In this document: positions 34,365-42,631 of the stretch, piece after piece | Layout of the letters: each line of letters starts with the position of its first letter | How positions within the stretch are numbered: position 1 is the first letter of the stretch | Made by a program: the position numbers and the translations under genes | Source of the DNA: Oceanihabitans iliipiscarium | GTDB lineage: Bacteria; Bacteroidota; Bacteroidia; Flavobacteriales; Flavobacteriaceae | DNA length: 64,000 bases | Assembly (NCBI RefSeq): GCF_042686125.1 | Contig: NZ_JBHUOV010000015.1 | Span: 62,001-126,000, forward strand | Reading direction: 5' to 3' | The notes under the pieces: model-generated | Seen by the model: only the letters and a program-made list of their open reading frames with translations | Told to the model about the DNA's origin: nothing | Databases searched by the model: none

Positions 34365-35006
34365 ATGGGTAAAATTGCTCAAGGAATTTTAGGAGGGCTT
34401 TCCGGTAAGGTTGGAAACATTATCGGTGGAAGCTGGAAAGGAATTGACTACATCAGAATTAAACCTTCAAGTGTAGCCAATCCAAGAACTGTAGGTCAGG
34501 TAAACCAAAGAAACAAGTTTACTGTGACTTTAGAATTTATTCAAGCTGTTAAACCATTTATCCAAAAAGGGTATAAGTTTTTAGCAGTGAAGAAAACAGC
34601 ATTTAATGCTGCGATGTCTTATGTGTTAAATAATGCCATCACAGGAGTCGAACCAGACTTTGAGGTGGATTATGCAACCGCATTAGTAAGTAGGGGAGGT
34701 TTATCAGCTGCTTTGAACCCTTCTACAGATCTTGCAACAGCTGGAGAGGTAACTTTTAACTGGGATGATAACTCTGCTGAAGGTAACGCCAATGCTACCG
34801 ATAAAGCAATGTTATTGGTTTACAATCCATCAAAGAAAGAATCTATTTCTTTAACAGATGGAGCAGACAGAACAGTAGGAACTCAAATTGTTGCAATACC
34901 AACAACCTACGCAGGAGATACTGTAGAGCTATTTATGGCATTTATAACTGCCGATGGTAGCCAAGTATCAAACAGTACTTATTTAGGCTCTGGGATAGCC
35001 AATTAA
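34365..35006 (+). CDS. DUF6266 family protein
   Basis: A 213-residue protein beginning MGKIAQGILGGLSGKVGNIIGGSWKGI, then RIKPSSVANPRTVGQVNQRNKF, the hallmark of the DUF6266 family found in many copies in Bacteroidota genomes. The second half is beta-rich and resembles an immunoglobulin-like or phage-structural fold. The function is not known. It is the last gene of the element, followed by an intrinsic terminator and the right border. Confidence 0.88.
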   Translation: MGKIAQGILGGLSGKVGNIIGGSWKGIDYIRIKPSSVANPRTVGQVNQRNKFTVTLEFIQAVKPFIQKGYKFLAVKKTAFNAAMSYVLNNAITGVEPDFEVDYATALVSRGGLSAALNPSTDLATAGEVTFNWDDNSAEGNANATDKAMLLVYNPSKKESISLTDGADRTVGTQIVAIPTTYAGDTVELFMAFITADGSQVSNSTYLGSGIAN

Positions 35007-35026
35007 TAGCTTGGTGCTTTTATTTG

Positions 35027-35054
35027 AAAACCGCTCAAATCGAGCGGTTTTTTT
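35027..35054 (+). terminator. Intrinsic terminator after the DUF6266 gene
   Basis: AAAACCGCTC (35027-35036) pairs with GAGCGGTTTT, five-base loop, followed by a T-run. It ends transcription of the element before the attachment site. Confidence 0.88.
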
Positions 35055-35125
35055 ATGCTATATTCGTAAATGAATTTATTAATGATTGCTCTTGTTTTAC
35101 TCTTTTTATGAGTTTTTTGTATCCT

Positions 35126-35139
35126 ATTTGTTGCCCAAA
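35126..35139 (+). repeat. 14-bp direct repeat, right copy
   Basis: ATTTGTTGCCCAAA, identical to 12732-12745 near the left end and 34 bases inside the right att sequence. Putative recombinase arm site. Confidence 0.55.
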
Positions 35140-35173
35140 CACGATAAACCCTTTATTATAAAGAAAAGTTAAA

Positions 35174-35191
35174 TATTGTATCGGGAAATAG
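35174..35191 (+). repeat. Right attachment site (attR)
   Basis: TATTGTATCGGGAAATAG matches the mnmE end at 14 of 18 positions, with the core TGTATCGGGAA (35177-35187) perfect. In the mnmE frame it reads Y-C-I-G-K-stop, so the protein end is preserved on both sides. The AAATAG tail is probably the original chromosomal mnmE end. Confidence 0.8.
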
Positions 35192-35281
35192 AATTCAAAA
35201 CAGTTGTATAAGTCTTAATTAAGTCGATTTTTCTATTGCTTTTTGAATTAGTTGCTAGGCATACTTTCATTTTTTATTTTT

Positions 35282-35289
35282 TAAATTTG
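35282..35289 (+). promoter_or_regulatory. Putative -7 element of the FlgO/TPR/AraC gene
   Basis: TAAATTTG matches TAnnTTTG 18 bases before the TTG start at 35308, which supports that start. Confidence 0.45.
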
Positions 35290-35307
35290 CCTTTATAAAT
35301 TAAACCT

Positions 35308-37092
35308 TTGATTAATCAAAAATCCATAGCAGTTTTACCATTTGTTAATATGAGCAGCGATATTAGCAACGAGTATTTCTGTGATGGTTTAACAGAGGAA
35401 ATTATTAATGCATTAGCAAAAATCAAACAACTTTCAGTTACTTCCCGTACCTCATCATTTTATTTTAAAAACAAAACAGTAACTGCTGAAGAGATAAGAG
35501 AGAAACTGGAAGTCGCTACATTTATAGAAGGGAGTGTTAGGGCATCTAAAAAGAAATTGCGTATTACAGTACAAATGATTGATACGGTTGATGACTTTCA
35601 TTTCTGGTCAGAAACTTTTGATAGAAATCCAGAAAATATTTTTGAGATACAAGATGAGATTAGTCTCTTCATTGCAGAAAAACTACGCGAACATATAGGC
35701 CACCTTGAAATAGAAGATAAACTAGTAGAACCTATTGATATTCCTGTAGCTATTTATAGAGAATATCTTAAGGGTCGGTATTTTTTAATGAAACTAGGTT
35801 ATGATAATACATATAAGGCAATTGATATATTTGAAGGTATTATTAAAAAAGCACCAAATTTCCCAAATCCTTATTTAGATATTAATCAAGGCTATGTTTA
35901 TATGGGAACCATGGGACTTTTACCTGCATTTGAAGCATACAAAAAAGCCCAACCTTATTTGCAAAAAGCCTTAGAACTCGATCCGAATTCATCAAGATCA
36001 CAATTGAATTTAGCTTGGATTGAATGTTGGCAAAATTGGAATCTTAAGAAGGCCTACGAACACGCAAATAACGCTTTAGAGATACAACCAGCAGACGATA
36101 TCTACTTAACCATTTCTAACTTTTTAACAGTGGAAGGGAAATTAGATGCAGCACGTAATTACCTTGATAAAGCTTTAGAGTTAGATCCTTACGCTGCCAT
36201 TAACCATCATTATAAGGGGTTTTTATACTACTTGAAAGAAGAATACGAGACTGCAATACCTTATCTAAAAAAGGCATTGGAGCTAGACCCAATGTTACCT
36301 TTTCCTCCAATTTATATAGGAATTAGTTTGTTAATGTCAGGCAAACCAAATGAAGCTTTGACATATTTCGGTTCACTTAAAGGAATTTCTGTGAAAGACC
36401 TCACCAAATTAGGTGGTGAAACCATGTGTTATGCAAAGCTCAATGAAACGGAAAAGTGTAATGATGGATTAAAAGAATTAGAAACCTATTTAACAACAGC
36501 ACTTGTGGATAAGGCATTTACGTTTTTGATATTAGTTAATGCCTTATTAGGTAATAATGAAAAGGTAGTTGATTTTGTAACACAAGCATATCATAACCGC
36601 TTGCCTTTAATTTTATTATTAAATCCGTCACCAATTCTTAAACCTGTAAAAAATCACAAAGGGTTTAAAGACATCATGCTAAAAGCCATTCCAGATAATG
36701 TCAACTATAAACAGAAAAAAAAGTATAAGCAGGCATTACTAGATGCTAACGAAATTAAAAAATATAGTAAAGAACTAGACCAAATTATGATAGATTATAA
36801 ACTGTACTTAAACCCAGATCTATCCTTAAAAGATTTAGCATCTTACTTAGAGCTTCCAGTAAATTATGTATCTCAATTGTTAAACTTGGGCTTTCAAAAA
36901 AACTTTTCAGAGTATGTGAATTCTTACAGAGTAAAAGAGTTTAAAGAGCGTATTCTTTTAGAAGAAAACAAAGGCTTGACCATTATGGCTGTAGCCTATG
37001 ATAGTGGCTTTAATTCTAAAACAGTCTTTAATACGTTTTTCAAAAAAATAGAAGGGATAACACCGAATACTTACCTTAAAAGTAATAGTTAG
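35308..37092 (+). CDS. FlgO/TolB-N, TPR and AraC-type HTH regulator
   Basis: A 594-residue regulator. Residues about 4-130 are the FlgO/TolB N-terminal-like domain (KSIAVLPFVNMSSD, FCDGLTEEIINAL), the middle (about 150-430) holds tetratricopeptide repeats (for example YLQKALELDPNS, ALELDPYAAI), and the last 90 residues are an AraC HTH (LSLKDLASYLELPVNYVSQLLN, GFNSKTVFNTFFKK..G.TPNTYL). There is no membrane segment. The start is TTG at 35308; an upstream in-frame stop at 35296 rules out a much longer N-terminus. It is the first gene after the element and probably stood next to mnmE before insertion. Confidence 0.85.
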   Translation: MINQKSIAVLPFVNMSSDISNEYFCDGLTEEIINALAKIKQLSVTSRTSSFYFKNKTVTAEEIREKLEVATFIEGSVRASKKKLRITVQMIDTVDDFHFWSETFDRNPENIFEIQDEISLFIAEKLREHIGHLEIEDKLVEPIDIPVAIYREYLKGRYFLMKLGYDNTYKAIDIFEGIIKKAPNFPNPYLDINQGYVYMGTMGLLPAFEAYKKAQPYLQKALELDPNSSRSQLNLAWIECWQNWNLKKAYEHANNALEIQPADDIYLTISNFLTVEGKLDAARNYLDKALELDPYAAINHHYKGFLYYLKEEYETAIPYLKKALELDPMLPFPPIYIGISLLMSGKPNEALTYFGSLKGISVKDLTKLGGETMCYAKLNETEKCNDGLKELETYLTTALVDKAFTFLILVNALLGNNEKVVDFVTQAYHNRLPLILLLNPSPILKPVKNHKGFKDIMLKAIPDNVNYKQKKKYKQALLDANEIKKYSKELDQIMIDYKLYLNPDLSLKDLASYLELPVNYVSQLLNLGFQKNFSEYVNSYRVKEFKERILLEENKGLTIMAVAYDSGFNSKTVFNTFFKKIEGITPNTYLKSNS

Positions 37093-37134
37093 TTCTGATT
37101 TTTAAAGTAGAACTTTTCATATTTAAAGCTGTTA

Positions 37135-37142
37135 TAATTTTG
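37135..37142 (+). promoter_or_regulatory. Putative -7 element of the small-protein/serine hydrolase operon
   Basis: TAATTTTG matches TAnnTTTG, 25 bases before the ATG at 37168. Confidence 0.45.
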
Positions 37143-37167
37143 CTATAATATAATTAAGAACAGCACA

Positions 37168-37341
37168 ATGGAAAAAATGAAAATTAAAAAAACTAAAAAA
37201 GGAGTAAAATTAGGAATAGGGATCATACTAGGTACTATTATAGGGTATTTCACCTCAAATATGCAATTATGGTTTGTACTAGGCATAGCAATTGGTGCGG
37301 CATTAGAATATGGTTCAAATAACAAGCAATCATCAAAATGA
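37168..37341 (+). CDS. Small hydrophobic membrane protein, 57 residues
   Basis: A short gene starting MEKMKIKKTKKG, a basic head followed by two hydrophobic stretches (VKLGIGIILGTIIGYFTS and WFVLGIAIGAALEYG) and a polar tail, so probably a two-pass inner-membrane peptide. Its TGA overlaps the ATG of the serine hydrolase gene by four bases, and a -7 box lies upstream; both support it as a real gene. The glycine pattern resembles small glycine-zipper proteins. Function unknown. Confidence 0.7.
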   Translation: MEKMKIKKTKKGVKLGIGIILGTIIGYFTSNMQLWFVLGIAIGAALEYGSNNKQSSK

Positions 37342-38813
37342 AATCATCTATTAAAATAGTAATTTTTGCATTTATCACGCTTTCAACGTTAAGCACTCAT
37401 TCTCAAACCACCAATAAAGAGCTCTTTAACAGAGTTGACTCGTATTTGGAGTCAAGCGCAAACAATGGCTTTTCTGGTGTTGTGTTGGTTGCTAAAAAAG
37501 GTGAAGTTATTTTATCTAAAGGCTATGGCTGGGCAGACAGGGAAAATAAAATTCCCAACGCACCAGCAACTGTTTTTAATATTGGTTCTGTAACCAAACA
37601 ATTTACAGCATCCGCTATTTTAAAATTGGTGGAACAAGGAAAAATTAACACATCCGATAAAATAAGTTCCTATTTTAATCAGACACCTAGTGATAAGAGT
37701 GATATAACCATTCATCAATTATTGACACATACCTCTGGAATTTCTAATAGAACAGGCGGTTTTAGATATCATGAAGCAAGTAAAGAACAGTTTTTAAACG
37801 AATTTTTTGAGTCAACATTGCATTCTAAACCTGGCACAACCTACCAATATGCCAATGCCAACTATATTATGCTCACGGCTATATTGGAGTTGGTTTCAGG
37901 ACAAACTTATAATGCTTTTCTACAGGAAAACCTATTTGGTCCTGCCCAAATGACGAATACTGGATATAAACGCATCAATTTTAGTACGGAACGACTGGCG
38001 CATGGCTATTACTATAATCGAGATGATGAAAAATGGACAGATTGGGGAACAACCCAACAACACCTACCTTACAACACTAATCATTGGTATAGTATTGGTA
38101 AAGGCGACATACATTCTACCATAGAAGATTTATACAAATGGCACGTGGCCTTAAAAAACAATGCAGTATTAACGTCCAAAACAAGAGCAATCCAAGAAAC
38201 GGCATATGTGGCTGAAAATGATAAAATGACATCATATTATGGATATGGTTGGGCCATATCTAAAAGTGATAGAGACACCAAAATTGTTGCTCATAATGGT
38301 AGTAATGGTTTGTACTTCGCAGACTTCGTTCGATTTATAGATGACGATGTTGTGGTCATATACATCACAAATGCGTTTTTAGGACCTGAATCAGAAAACG
38401 TTGCGAGAGAAATAGGTAAAATGATTTTTGATACAAATTATAACGCGAAACCAATTCCCAGAAATATTTATGAATTGATTCATGAATTTATGAGAATCAA
38501 TCCATCATCAGATGCCGAAAAATTACCTGATTTTTTAAAGAAAGAACTTAAAAATGAATTTAACGACCATGCGGTTTTAAATAGGTTAGGGTACAGCAGA
38601 TTAAAAAAAGAAGACCAGCCCGATTGGGCATTAGCATTGTTTAAACTCAATGTGAAATTATTTCCTCAAGATGGTAATTTATGGGATTCATTGGGTGAAG
38701 CTTACTTAAAATACAACCAAAAAGAAGAAGCCATAGAAAGTTACACAAAGGCGGTTAAATTGGGCAGTGAGAGTTCCAAAAAAACGTTGAACAAATTATT
38801 GAAAAAAAACTAA
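37338..38813 (+). CDS. Serine hydrolase of the class C beta-lactamase family with C-terminal TPR
   Basis: A 491-residue secreted enzyme: signal peptide (about 1-22), then a beta-lactamase/DD-peptidase-like domain (about 30-370) with the SxxK nucleophile SVTK, the YxN motif in YANANY and a late HNG (HNGSNG) replacing KTG. The last 60 residues are a TPR-like helical unit (LGEAYLKYNQKEEAIESYTKAVKL). Such proteins are esterases or peptidases with no reliable substrate prediction. Translationally coupled to the 57-residue membrane protein; same architecture as the protein at 54941. Confidence 0.9.
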   Translation: MKSSIKIVIFAFITLSTLSTHSQTTNKELFNRVDSYLESSANNGFSGVVLVAKKGEVILSKGYGWADRENKIPNAPATVFNIGSVTKQFTASAILKLVEQGKINTSDKISSYFNQTPSDKSDITIHQLLTHTSGISNRTGGFRYHEASKEQFLNEFFESTLHSKPGTTYQYANANYIMLTAILELVSGQTYNAFLQENLFGPAQMTNTGYKRINFSTERLAHGYYYNRDDEKWTDWGTTQQHLPYNTNHWYSIGKGDIHSTIEDLYKWHVALKNNAVLTSKTRAIQETAYVAENDKMTSYYGYGWAISKSDRDTKIVAHNGSNGLYFADFVRFIDDDVVVIYITNAFLGPESENVAREIGKMIFDTNYNAKPIPRNIYELIHEFMRINPSSDAEKLPDFLKKELKNEFNDHAVLNRLGYSRLKKEDQPDWALALFKLNVKLFPQDGNLWDSLGEAYLKYNQKEEAIESYTKAVKLGSESSKKTLNKLLKKN

Positions 38814-38882
38814 TTCGCTTTCCAATGTATATGCAGATAATGGAAATATACTCCATAAGAATCACTAAAAAATCAAAACGGT

Positions 38883-39506
38883 ATGACAGGACCTGATAAA
38901 AACATAAAATTCCCACTTGAGCATTACGACAAATTATGTTTCTTAAAAAACATAGTAAAGAACCCCAATATCATTATTGGAGATTACACCTACTATGATG
39001 ATTTTGAAAATGTAGAGAACTTTGAGAAAAATGTAAAATACCATTTTGACTTTGTGGGTGACAAATTAATCATTGGAAAATTCTGTATGATTGCTTCTGA
39101 TGTAAAGTTCATAATGAATGGCGCCAATCATTTGACGGATGCTATATCAACCTATCCTTTTGCGGTTTTTGATAATGGTTGGGAAGATGCCATGGAAGGA
39201 AAATCCTACCCTCAAAAGGGAGATATAAACATTGGTAATGACGTTTGGATAGGCTATAACGCAACAATTATGGCGGGAGTAACTATTGGAGACGGAGCAA
39301 TTATAGCCACAAACGCAACGGTTGTAAAAGATGTTGAGCCGTATTCTATTGTTGGTGGCAATCCTGCTAAAGAAATTAAAAAGCGTTTTTCAAAAGAAGT
39401 TATTGCTAAACTTTTAGAACTTCAATGGTGGCATTGGGATATCGAAAAAATCACAAAGAACATCCAGAACTTAACGGATAACAAAATAGAGAAATTGATG
39501 GAATAA
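38883..39506 (+). CDS. Vat/CatB-type xenobiotic O-acetyltransferase
   Basis: A 207-residue left-handed beta-helix (hexapeptide-repeat) acetyltransferase of the Vat(D)/CatB family. Typical parts are IGDYTYYDD, FCMIASDVKFIMNGANH (catalytic His), the hexapeptide run NIGNDVWIGYNATIMAGVTIGDGAIIATNATVVKDVEPYSIVGGNPAKEI, and the C-terminal WWxW-type motif LQWWHWD. Vat enzymes inactivate streptogramin A; many chromosomal homologues have other acceptors, so resistance is only possible. It stands alone. Confidence 0.92.
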   Translation: MTGPDKNIKFPLEHYDKLCFLKNIVKNPNIIIGDYTYYDDFENVENFEKNVKYHFDFVGDKLIIGKFCMIASDVKFIMNGANHLTDAISTYPFAVFDNGWEDAMEGKSYPQKGDINIGNDVWIGYNATIMAGVTIGDGAIIATNATVVKDVEPYSIVGGNPAKEIKKRFSKEVIAKLLELQWWHWDIEKITKNIQNLTDNKIEKLME

Positions 39507-39685
39507 TTGAATTTGTTCCAATTTCCAAACATGAACCTTTATCACACAAACAAGTTGCAACTTTGTTGTAAATCATTACAATTATGAAAGCAACATTTTA
39601 TATAGTATAAGCCTGTAAAATTATTTTTTTCTGATGCTTTGTTAAGAAATTAAGCGAAGTCTTTCAATAAGTAGCGTCAAATACT

Positions 39686-39693
39686 TAAATTTG
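39686..39693 (+). promoter_or_regulatory. Putative -7 element of the Crp-like gene
   Basis: TAAATTTG matches TAnnTTTG 20 bases before the TTG start at 39714. Confidence 0.4.
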
Positions 39694-39713
39694 AGTATAG
39701 TAGAAAAAGCATC

Positions 39714-40307
39714 TTGAAATTGGAGCACTCACATCAACTTATTATTGATAATGTTAGCAGGTTTATTGATTTAACCGAGCTTGAAAAACAGAAGTATATT
39801 TCTTTGCTTACAGACATAAAAGTAAAAAAGAAAGGCTTTTTAATGCAGGCAGGCGACATTGCTACATACGAGTACTTTATAAAAAAAGGTTGCTTAAAAG
39901 TGTATACTTTGGATGAAGGTGGCGCGCCTCATATCTCTATGTTTGCTGTTGAAGATTATTGGACAGGAGACATGGCTAGTTTTATGACCAAAGAGCCCAC
40001 ACGTTATTTTATTAAAGCTACCGAAGATTCAGAATTATTAGGAATTTCTAGAGCTAATTATGATTTGCTTTTTCAAGAAATACCAAAATTTGAACGGTTT
40101 TATCGCATACTATATCAAAGGTCACTCATAAGCTACATAAGGCGTTCTAACCATGGCATATCCTTAACCGCCGAAGAACGATATATTGCCTTTAAAACGA
40201 AATATCCTAACATTATTAATAGAGTTACCCAAAAAGACTTAGCAGCATATATTGGCATTACACCAGAATTTATGAGTAAAATTATCTCTAAAGTCAATAG
40301 AATCTAA
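39714..40307 (+). CDS. Crp/Fnr-family transcriptional regulator
   Basis: A 197-residue protein with a cyclic nucleotide-binding-type beta-roll (about 25-120: GFLMQAGDIATYEYFIKKGCLKVYT) and a C-terminal winged helix (RVTQKDLAAYIGITPEFMSKIISKV). Ligand residues for cAMP are not conserved, as usual in Bacteroidota. TTG at 39714 is the only suitable start after the in-frame stop at 39672; the -7 box at 39686 supports it. It precedes a predicted outer-membrane protein and a DoxX gene, an arrangement repeated at 62.6-60.9 kb. Confidence 0.88.
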   Translation: MKLEHSHQLIIDNVSRFIDLTELEKQKYISLLTDIKVKKKGFLMQAGDIATYEYFIKKGCLKVYTLDEGGAPHISMFAVEDYWTGDMASFMTKEPTRYFIKATEDSELLGISRANYDLLFQEIPKFERFYRILYQRSLISYIRRSNHGISLTAEERYIAFKTKYPNIINRVTQKDLAAYIGITPEFMSKIISKVNRI

Positions 40308-40360
40308 AAGTCTTAAACTAGTTCATTTTTTTTCATGTTTTCCTATCGGAATTTTGTAGC

Positions 40361-41005
40361 ATGAAAAAAGTAATCATCATCACATCGTTTTTAACAATTG
40401 GGTTTGCAAACTATTTACAAGCACAATTTACACAAGTAGAACTGTTCGTCGGTTTTGATAAAACAGATTTTACTTTATACTCTAGTTACACTATTAATAA
40501 GAGTAAAACTCTAAGTGTTAATACGCTGGCGTTTTTTCAGAAATTTAGAGATGACGAAAACCAAGTCTTTGATGAGACAGGTGTGCAACCAACGTTATTC
40601 TGGAACATTAATAAAACTATTGCCATTGGGCCGTCTATATATTACAACAGTTTCTCTGGATATTCTGAACGATTGTCAGCAAAGTTCACATTACAACATT
40701 CACGAGTCGTATTTGTAATTATTCCTACGCTAGCGTATTCTGAACAAAAGGATGCTAGCTATGCCGAAGCATTTGCACAATTTCAATTCAATAAACCCAT
40801 AAACAATAAAATCACTCTTTGGTTCAACGGACAGTTTTTAACCGTCTGGGATGAGTTTAAAATACATTCAAGAAGTTTTCAGCAATTCCGTGCAGGCGTA
40901 TCACTCAATGGACATCAATTTGGTATTGGTTTGGACTTAGATCAATATGGATCTAATCCTATAGAAAAAACATCTTTCGGTGTGTATTACCGAAACACTT
41001 TATAA
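40361..41005 (+). CDS. Secreted protein, probable small outer-membrane beta-barrel
   Basis: A 214-residue protein with a signal peptide (about 1-22, ends LQAQ) and a body of alternating aromatic/polar strands (TLYSSYTINK, IGPSIYYNSFSGY, FGVYYRNTL) ending in an aromatic-rich terminal strand, as in outer-membrane barrels. It is similar in length and style to the protein at 61275-61895, and both lie between a Crp-like regulator and a DoxX gene. No family recognised. Confidence 0.7.
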   Translation: MKKVIIITSFLTIGFANYLQAQFTQVELFVGFDKTDFTLYSSYTINKSKTLSVNTLAFFQKFRDDENQVFDETGVQPTLFWNINKTIAIGPSIYYNSFSGYSERLSAKFTLQHSRVVFVIIPTLAYSEQKDASYAEAFAQFQFNKPINNKITLWFNGQFLTVWDEFKIHSRSFQQFRAGVSLNGHQFGIGLDLDQYGSNPIEKTSFGVYYRNTL

Positions 41006-41026
41006 ACACTTTAAATTTTAAATAAT

Positions 41027-41482
41027 ATGAAACATTTAGTACAAACACTTTTAATAACACGTCCAAATATTGGATTTAGCATTGCACGATTAACACTCGG
41101 CTTAGTCATATTTCCACATGGTGCACAAAAATTATTAGGTCTTTTTGGCGGTAATGGCTATACAGCAACCATGGAGTTTTTCACTTCACAAATGGGATTG
41201 CCAAGTATTGTAGCCTTCTCAATAATTATGATTGAATTCTTTGGCTCAATCTCACTAATTCTAGGGTTTGTGAGCAGGTTTTGGGCATTATCGCTTACAG
41301 GAATGTTTATAGGTATCATTTACACCACACAGCTAGAGCATGGCTTTTTCATGAACTGGTTTGGTAATCAGGCAGGTGAAGGCTTTGAATATTCACTTCT
41401 CATAATAGGTCTTGCCTTAAGCATATTAGTAAATGGAAGTGGGAAATGGTCAATAGATGGTCTAATCTTTAAAAAAGAATAA
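41027..41482 (+). CDS. DoxX family membrane protein
   Basis: A 151-residue protein with four membrane segments and the DoxX signatures ARLTLGLVIFPHGAQKLLGLFGG, MIEFFGSISLILGFVSRFWAL and FEYSLLIIGLALSILVNG. DoxX proteins are small inner-membrane oxidoreductase partners linked to redox stress. It lies two bases before an FMN reductase gene and 21 bases after the barrel gene, so an operon. Confidence 0.9.
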   Translation: MKHLVQTLLITRPNIGFSIARLTLGLVIFPHGAQKLLGLFGGNGYTATMEFFTSQMGLPSIVAFSIIMIEFFGSISLILGFVSRFWALSLTGMFIGIIYTTQLEHGFFMNWFGNQAGEGFEYSLLIIGLALSILVNGSGKWSIDGLIFKKE

Positions 41483-41484
41483 TC

Positions 41485-42015
41485 ATGAAAAAAGTAATCA
41501 CAATCGCAGGAAGTAATAGTGAAAAATCTATCAACAAAAGTTTAATAAGTTATACTGCTAATTTATTAGAAAAAGTAGAGGTTGTTTCAATAGACTTAAA
41601 TGATTATGTATTGCCAATTTATGGTGCTGATTTTGAAGCAGAAAATGGCATTCCTACAGCTATAAAAAGACTAAACGACTTGTTTGATACTGCCGATGGT
41701 TTTATGGTTTCGCTAGCAGAACATAACGGCTCTTATGCTGCAGTATTTAAAAACACATTAGACTGGTTGTCTCGTGTAAACATGAAAGTATGGAGAGAAA
41801 AACCAATGCTGTTAATGGCAACCTCACCAGGTAGTAGAGGAGGAGCCACTGTGTTAGAATCTGCAAGGGCCTATTTCCCGTTTATGGGAGCTAAAATCAC
41901 AGACACATTTTCATTGCCTAATTTCTATGATAATTTCAAAGACGGCAAGGTAATAGACACTAATCTCGAAAAGGAAATGAAAGAGAAAGTGAGGAAATAT
42001 TCTAACGAACTCTGA
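41485..42015 (+). CDS. NADPH-dependent FMN reductase family protein
   Basis: A 176-residue flavodoxin-like protein. The phosphate-binding loop is ITIAGSNSEKSINKSL (about 4-20), and the flavin-contacting LAEHNGSYAAVFKNTLDWLSR lies at about 75-95; MATSPGSRGGATV is also typical of the NADPH_dep_FMN_red family. It probably reduces FMN, quinones or azo/nitro compounds. Two bases after the DoxX gene. Confidence 0.9.
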   Translation: MKKVITIAGSNSEKSINKSLISYTANLLEKVEVVSIDLNDYVLPIYGADFEAENGIPTAIKRLNDLFDTADGFMVSLAEHNGSYAAVFKNTLDWLSRVNMKVWREKPMLLMATSPGSRGGATVLESARAYFPFMGAKITDTFSLPNFYDNFKDGKVIDTNLEKEMKEKVRKYSNEL

Positions 42016-42101
42016 ACGTTGTAACGTTAGGAAAATAAAACCCACAGCTAAAGTATATCAAGACTTATTAACCTGGATATCATCCACAAAAAGCAATCAA
42101 A

Positions 42102-42596
42102 ATGGAAATAAACTTTAAAATTATCGTATTAATGCTAAGCATCTTATTTACAGGACTAACAGCAGGACTGTGTTTTACATGGTCTAATGCCATAACACCT
42201 GGTATTGGTAGATTAGATGACTTAGGGTTCTTGCAATCATTTCAAGCAATGAACCGCGCCATCATCAACCGTAGTTTTCTCATTGTGTTTTTTGGACCAG
42301 TGATACTTTTATTCATTAATGCCTACCTGCATCGTAATACACCTCCAACGATATTCTGGTCATTTATTCTTGCAGCAATTTTGTTTTTTTTGGGTGTTGG
42401 TCTTATCACGGTTTTCAAAAATGTGCCACTCAATGAACTACTTGATAAAACGGTATTGGAGCAGCTTTCTTCAGTTGAGCTTAAAGAGTTAAGAACCCAA
42501 TTTGAAGCACCATGGAAACGATGGCACATTCAACGAACCATTTCCTCTTTTACCTCATTTGCCCTATTGCTGATAGGTCTTATTTACACAAAATAA
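42102..42596 (+). CDS. DUF1772 / anthrone oxygenase-like membrane protein
   Basis: A 164-residue protein with four hydrophobic segments and the DUF1772 pattern TGLTAGLCFTWSNAITPGIGRL, FLQSFQAMNRAIINRSFLIVFFGP and WKRWHIQRTISS. Members are found with redox enzymes; activity for the bacterial forms is unclear. Probably co-transcribed with the downstream NmrA-like gene (35 bases). Confidence 0.85.
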   Translation: MEINFKIIVLMLSILFTGLTAGLCFTWSNAITPGIGRLDDLGFLQSFQAMNRAIINRSFLIVFFGPVILLFINAYLHRNTPPTIFWSFILAAILFFLGVGLITVFKNVPLNELLDKTVLEQLSSVELKELRTQFEAPWKRWHIQRTISSFTSFALLLIGLIYTK

Positions 42597-42631
42597 AACA
42601 GAACAATTATTAATATTTAAAATTAAAAAAC

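Larger units (their letters stand above)
12589..35191. mobile_element. Integrated genomic island / mobilizable-type element in mnmE (about 22.6 kb)
   Basis: The borders are the direct repeats 12589-12606 and 35174-35191. Next to the left border lie a tyrosine integrase and HTH genes; then VirE-N and PriCT_2/DUF3987 proteins typical of Bacteroidota integrative elements; then stress and defence cargo. A 14-bp direct repeat (ATTTGTTGCCCAAA) is found inside both ends, probably arm-type recombinase sites. I find no relaxase, coupling protein or Tra gene, so if it moves between cells it would need help in trans. Housekeeping genes resume outside both borders. Confidence 0.85.

Noticed and set aside
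38883..39506. Firm call of streptogramin resistance
   Set aside because: The protein is Vat/CatB-like, but many chromosomal relatives have other acceptors and there is no resistance context.
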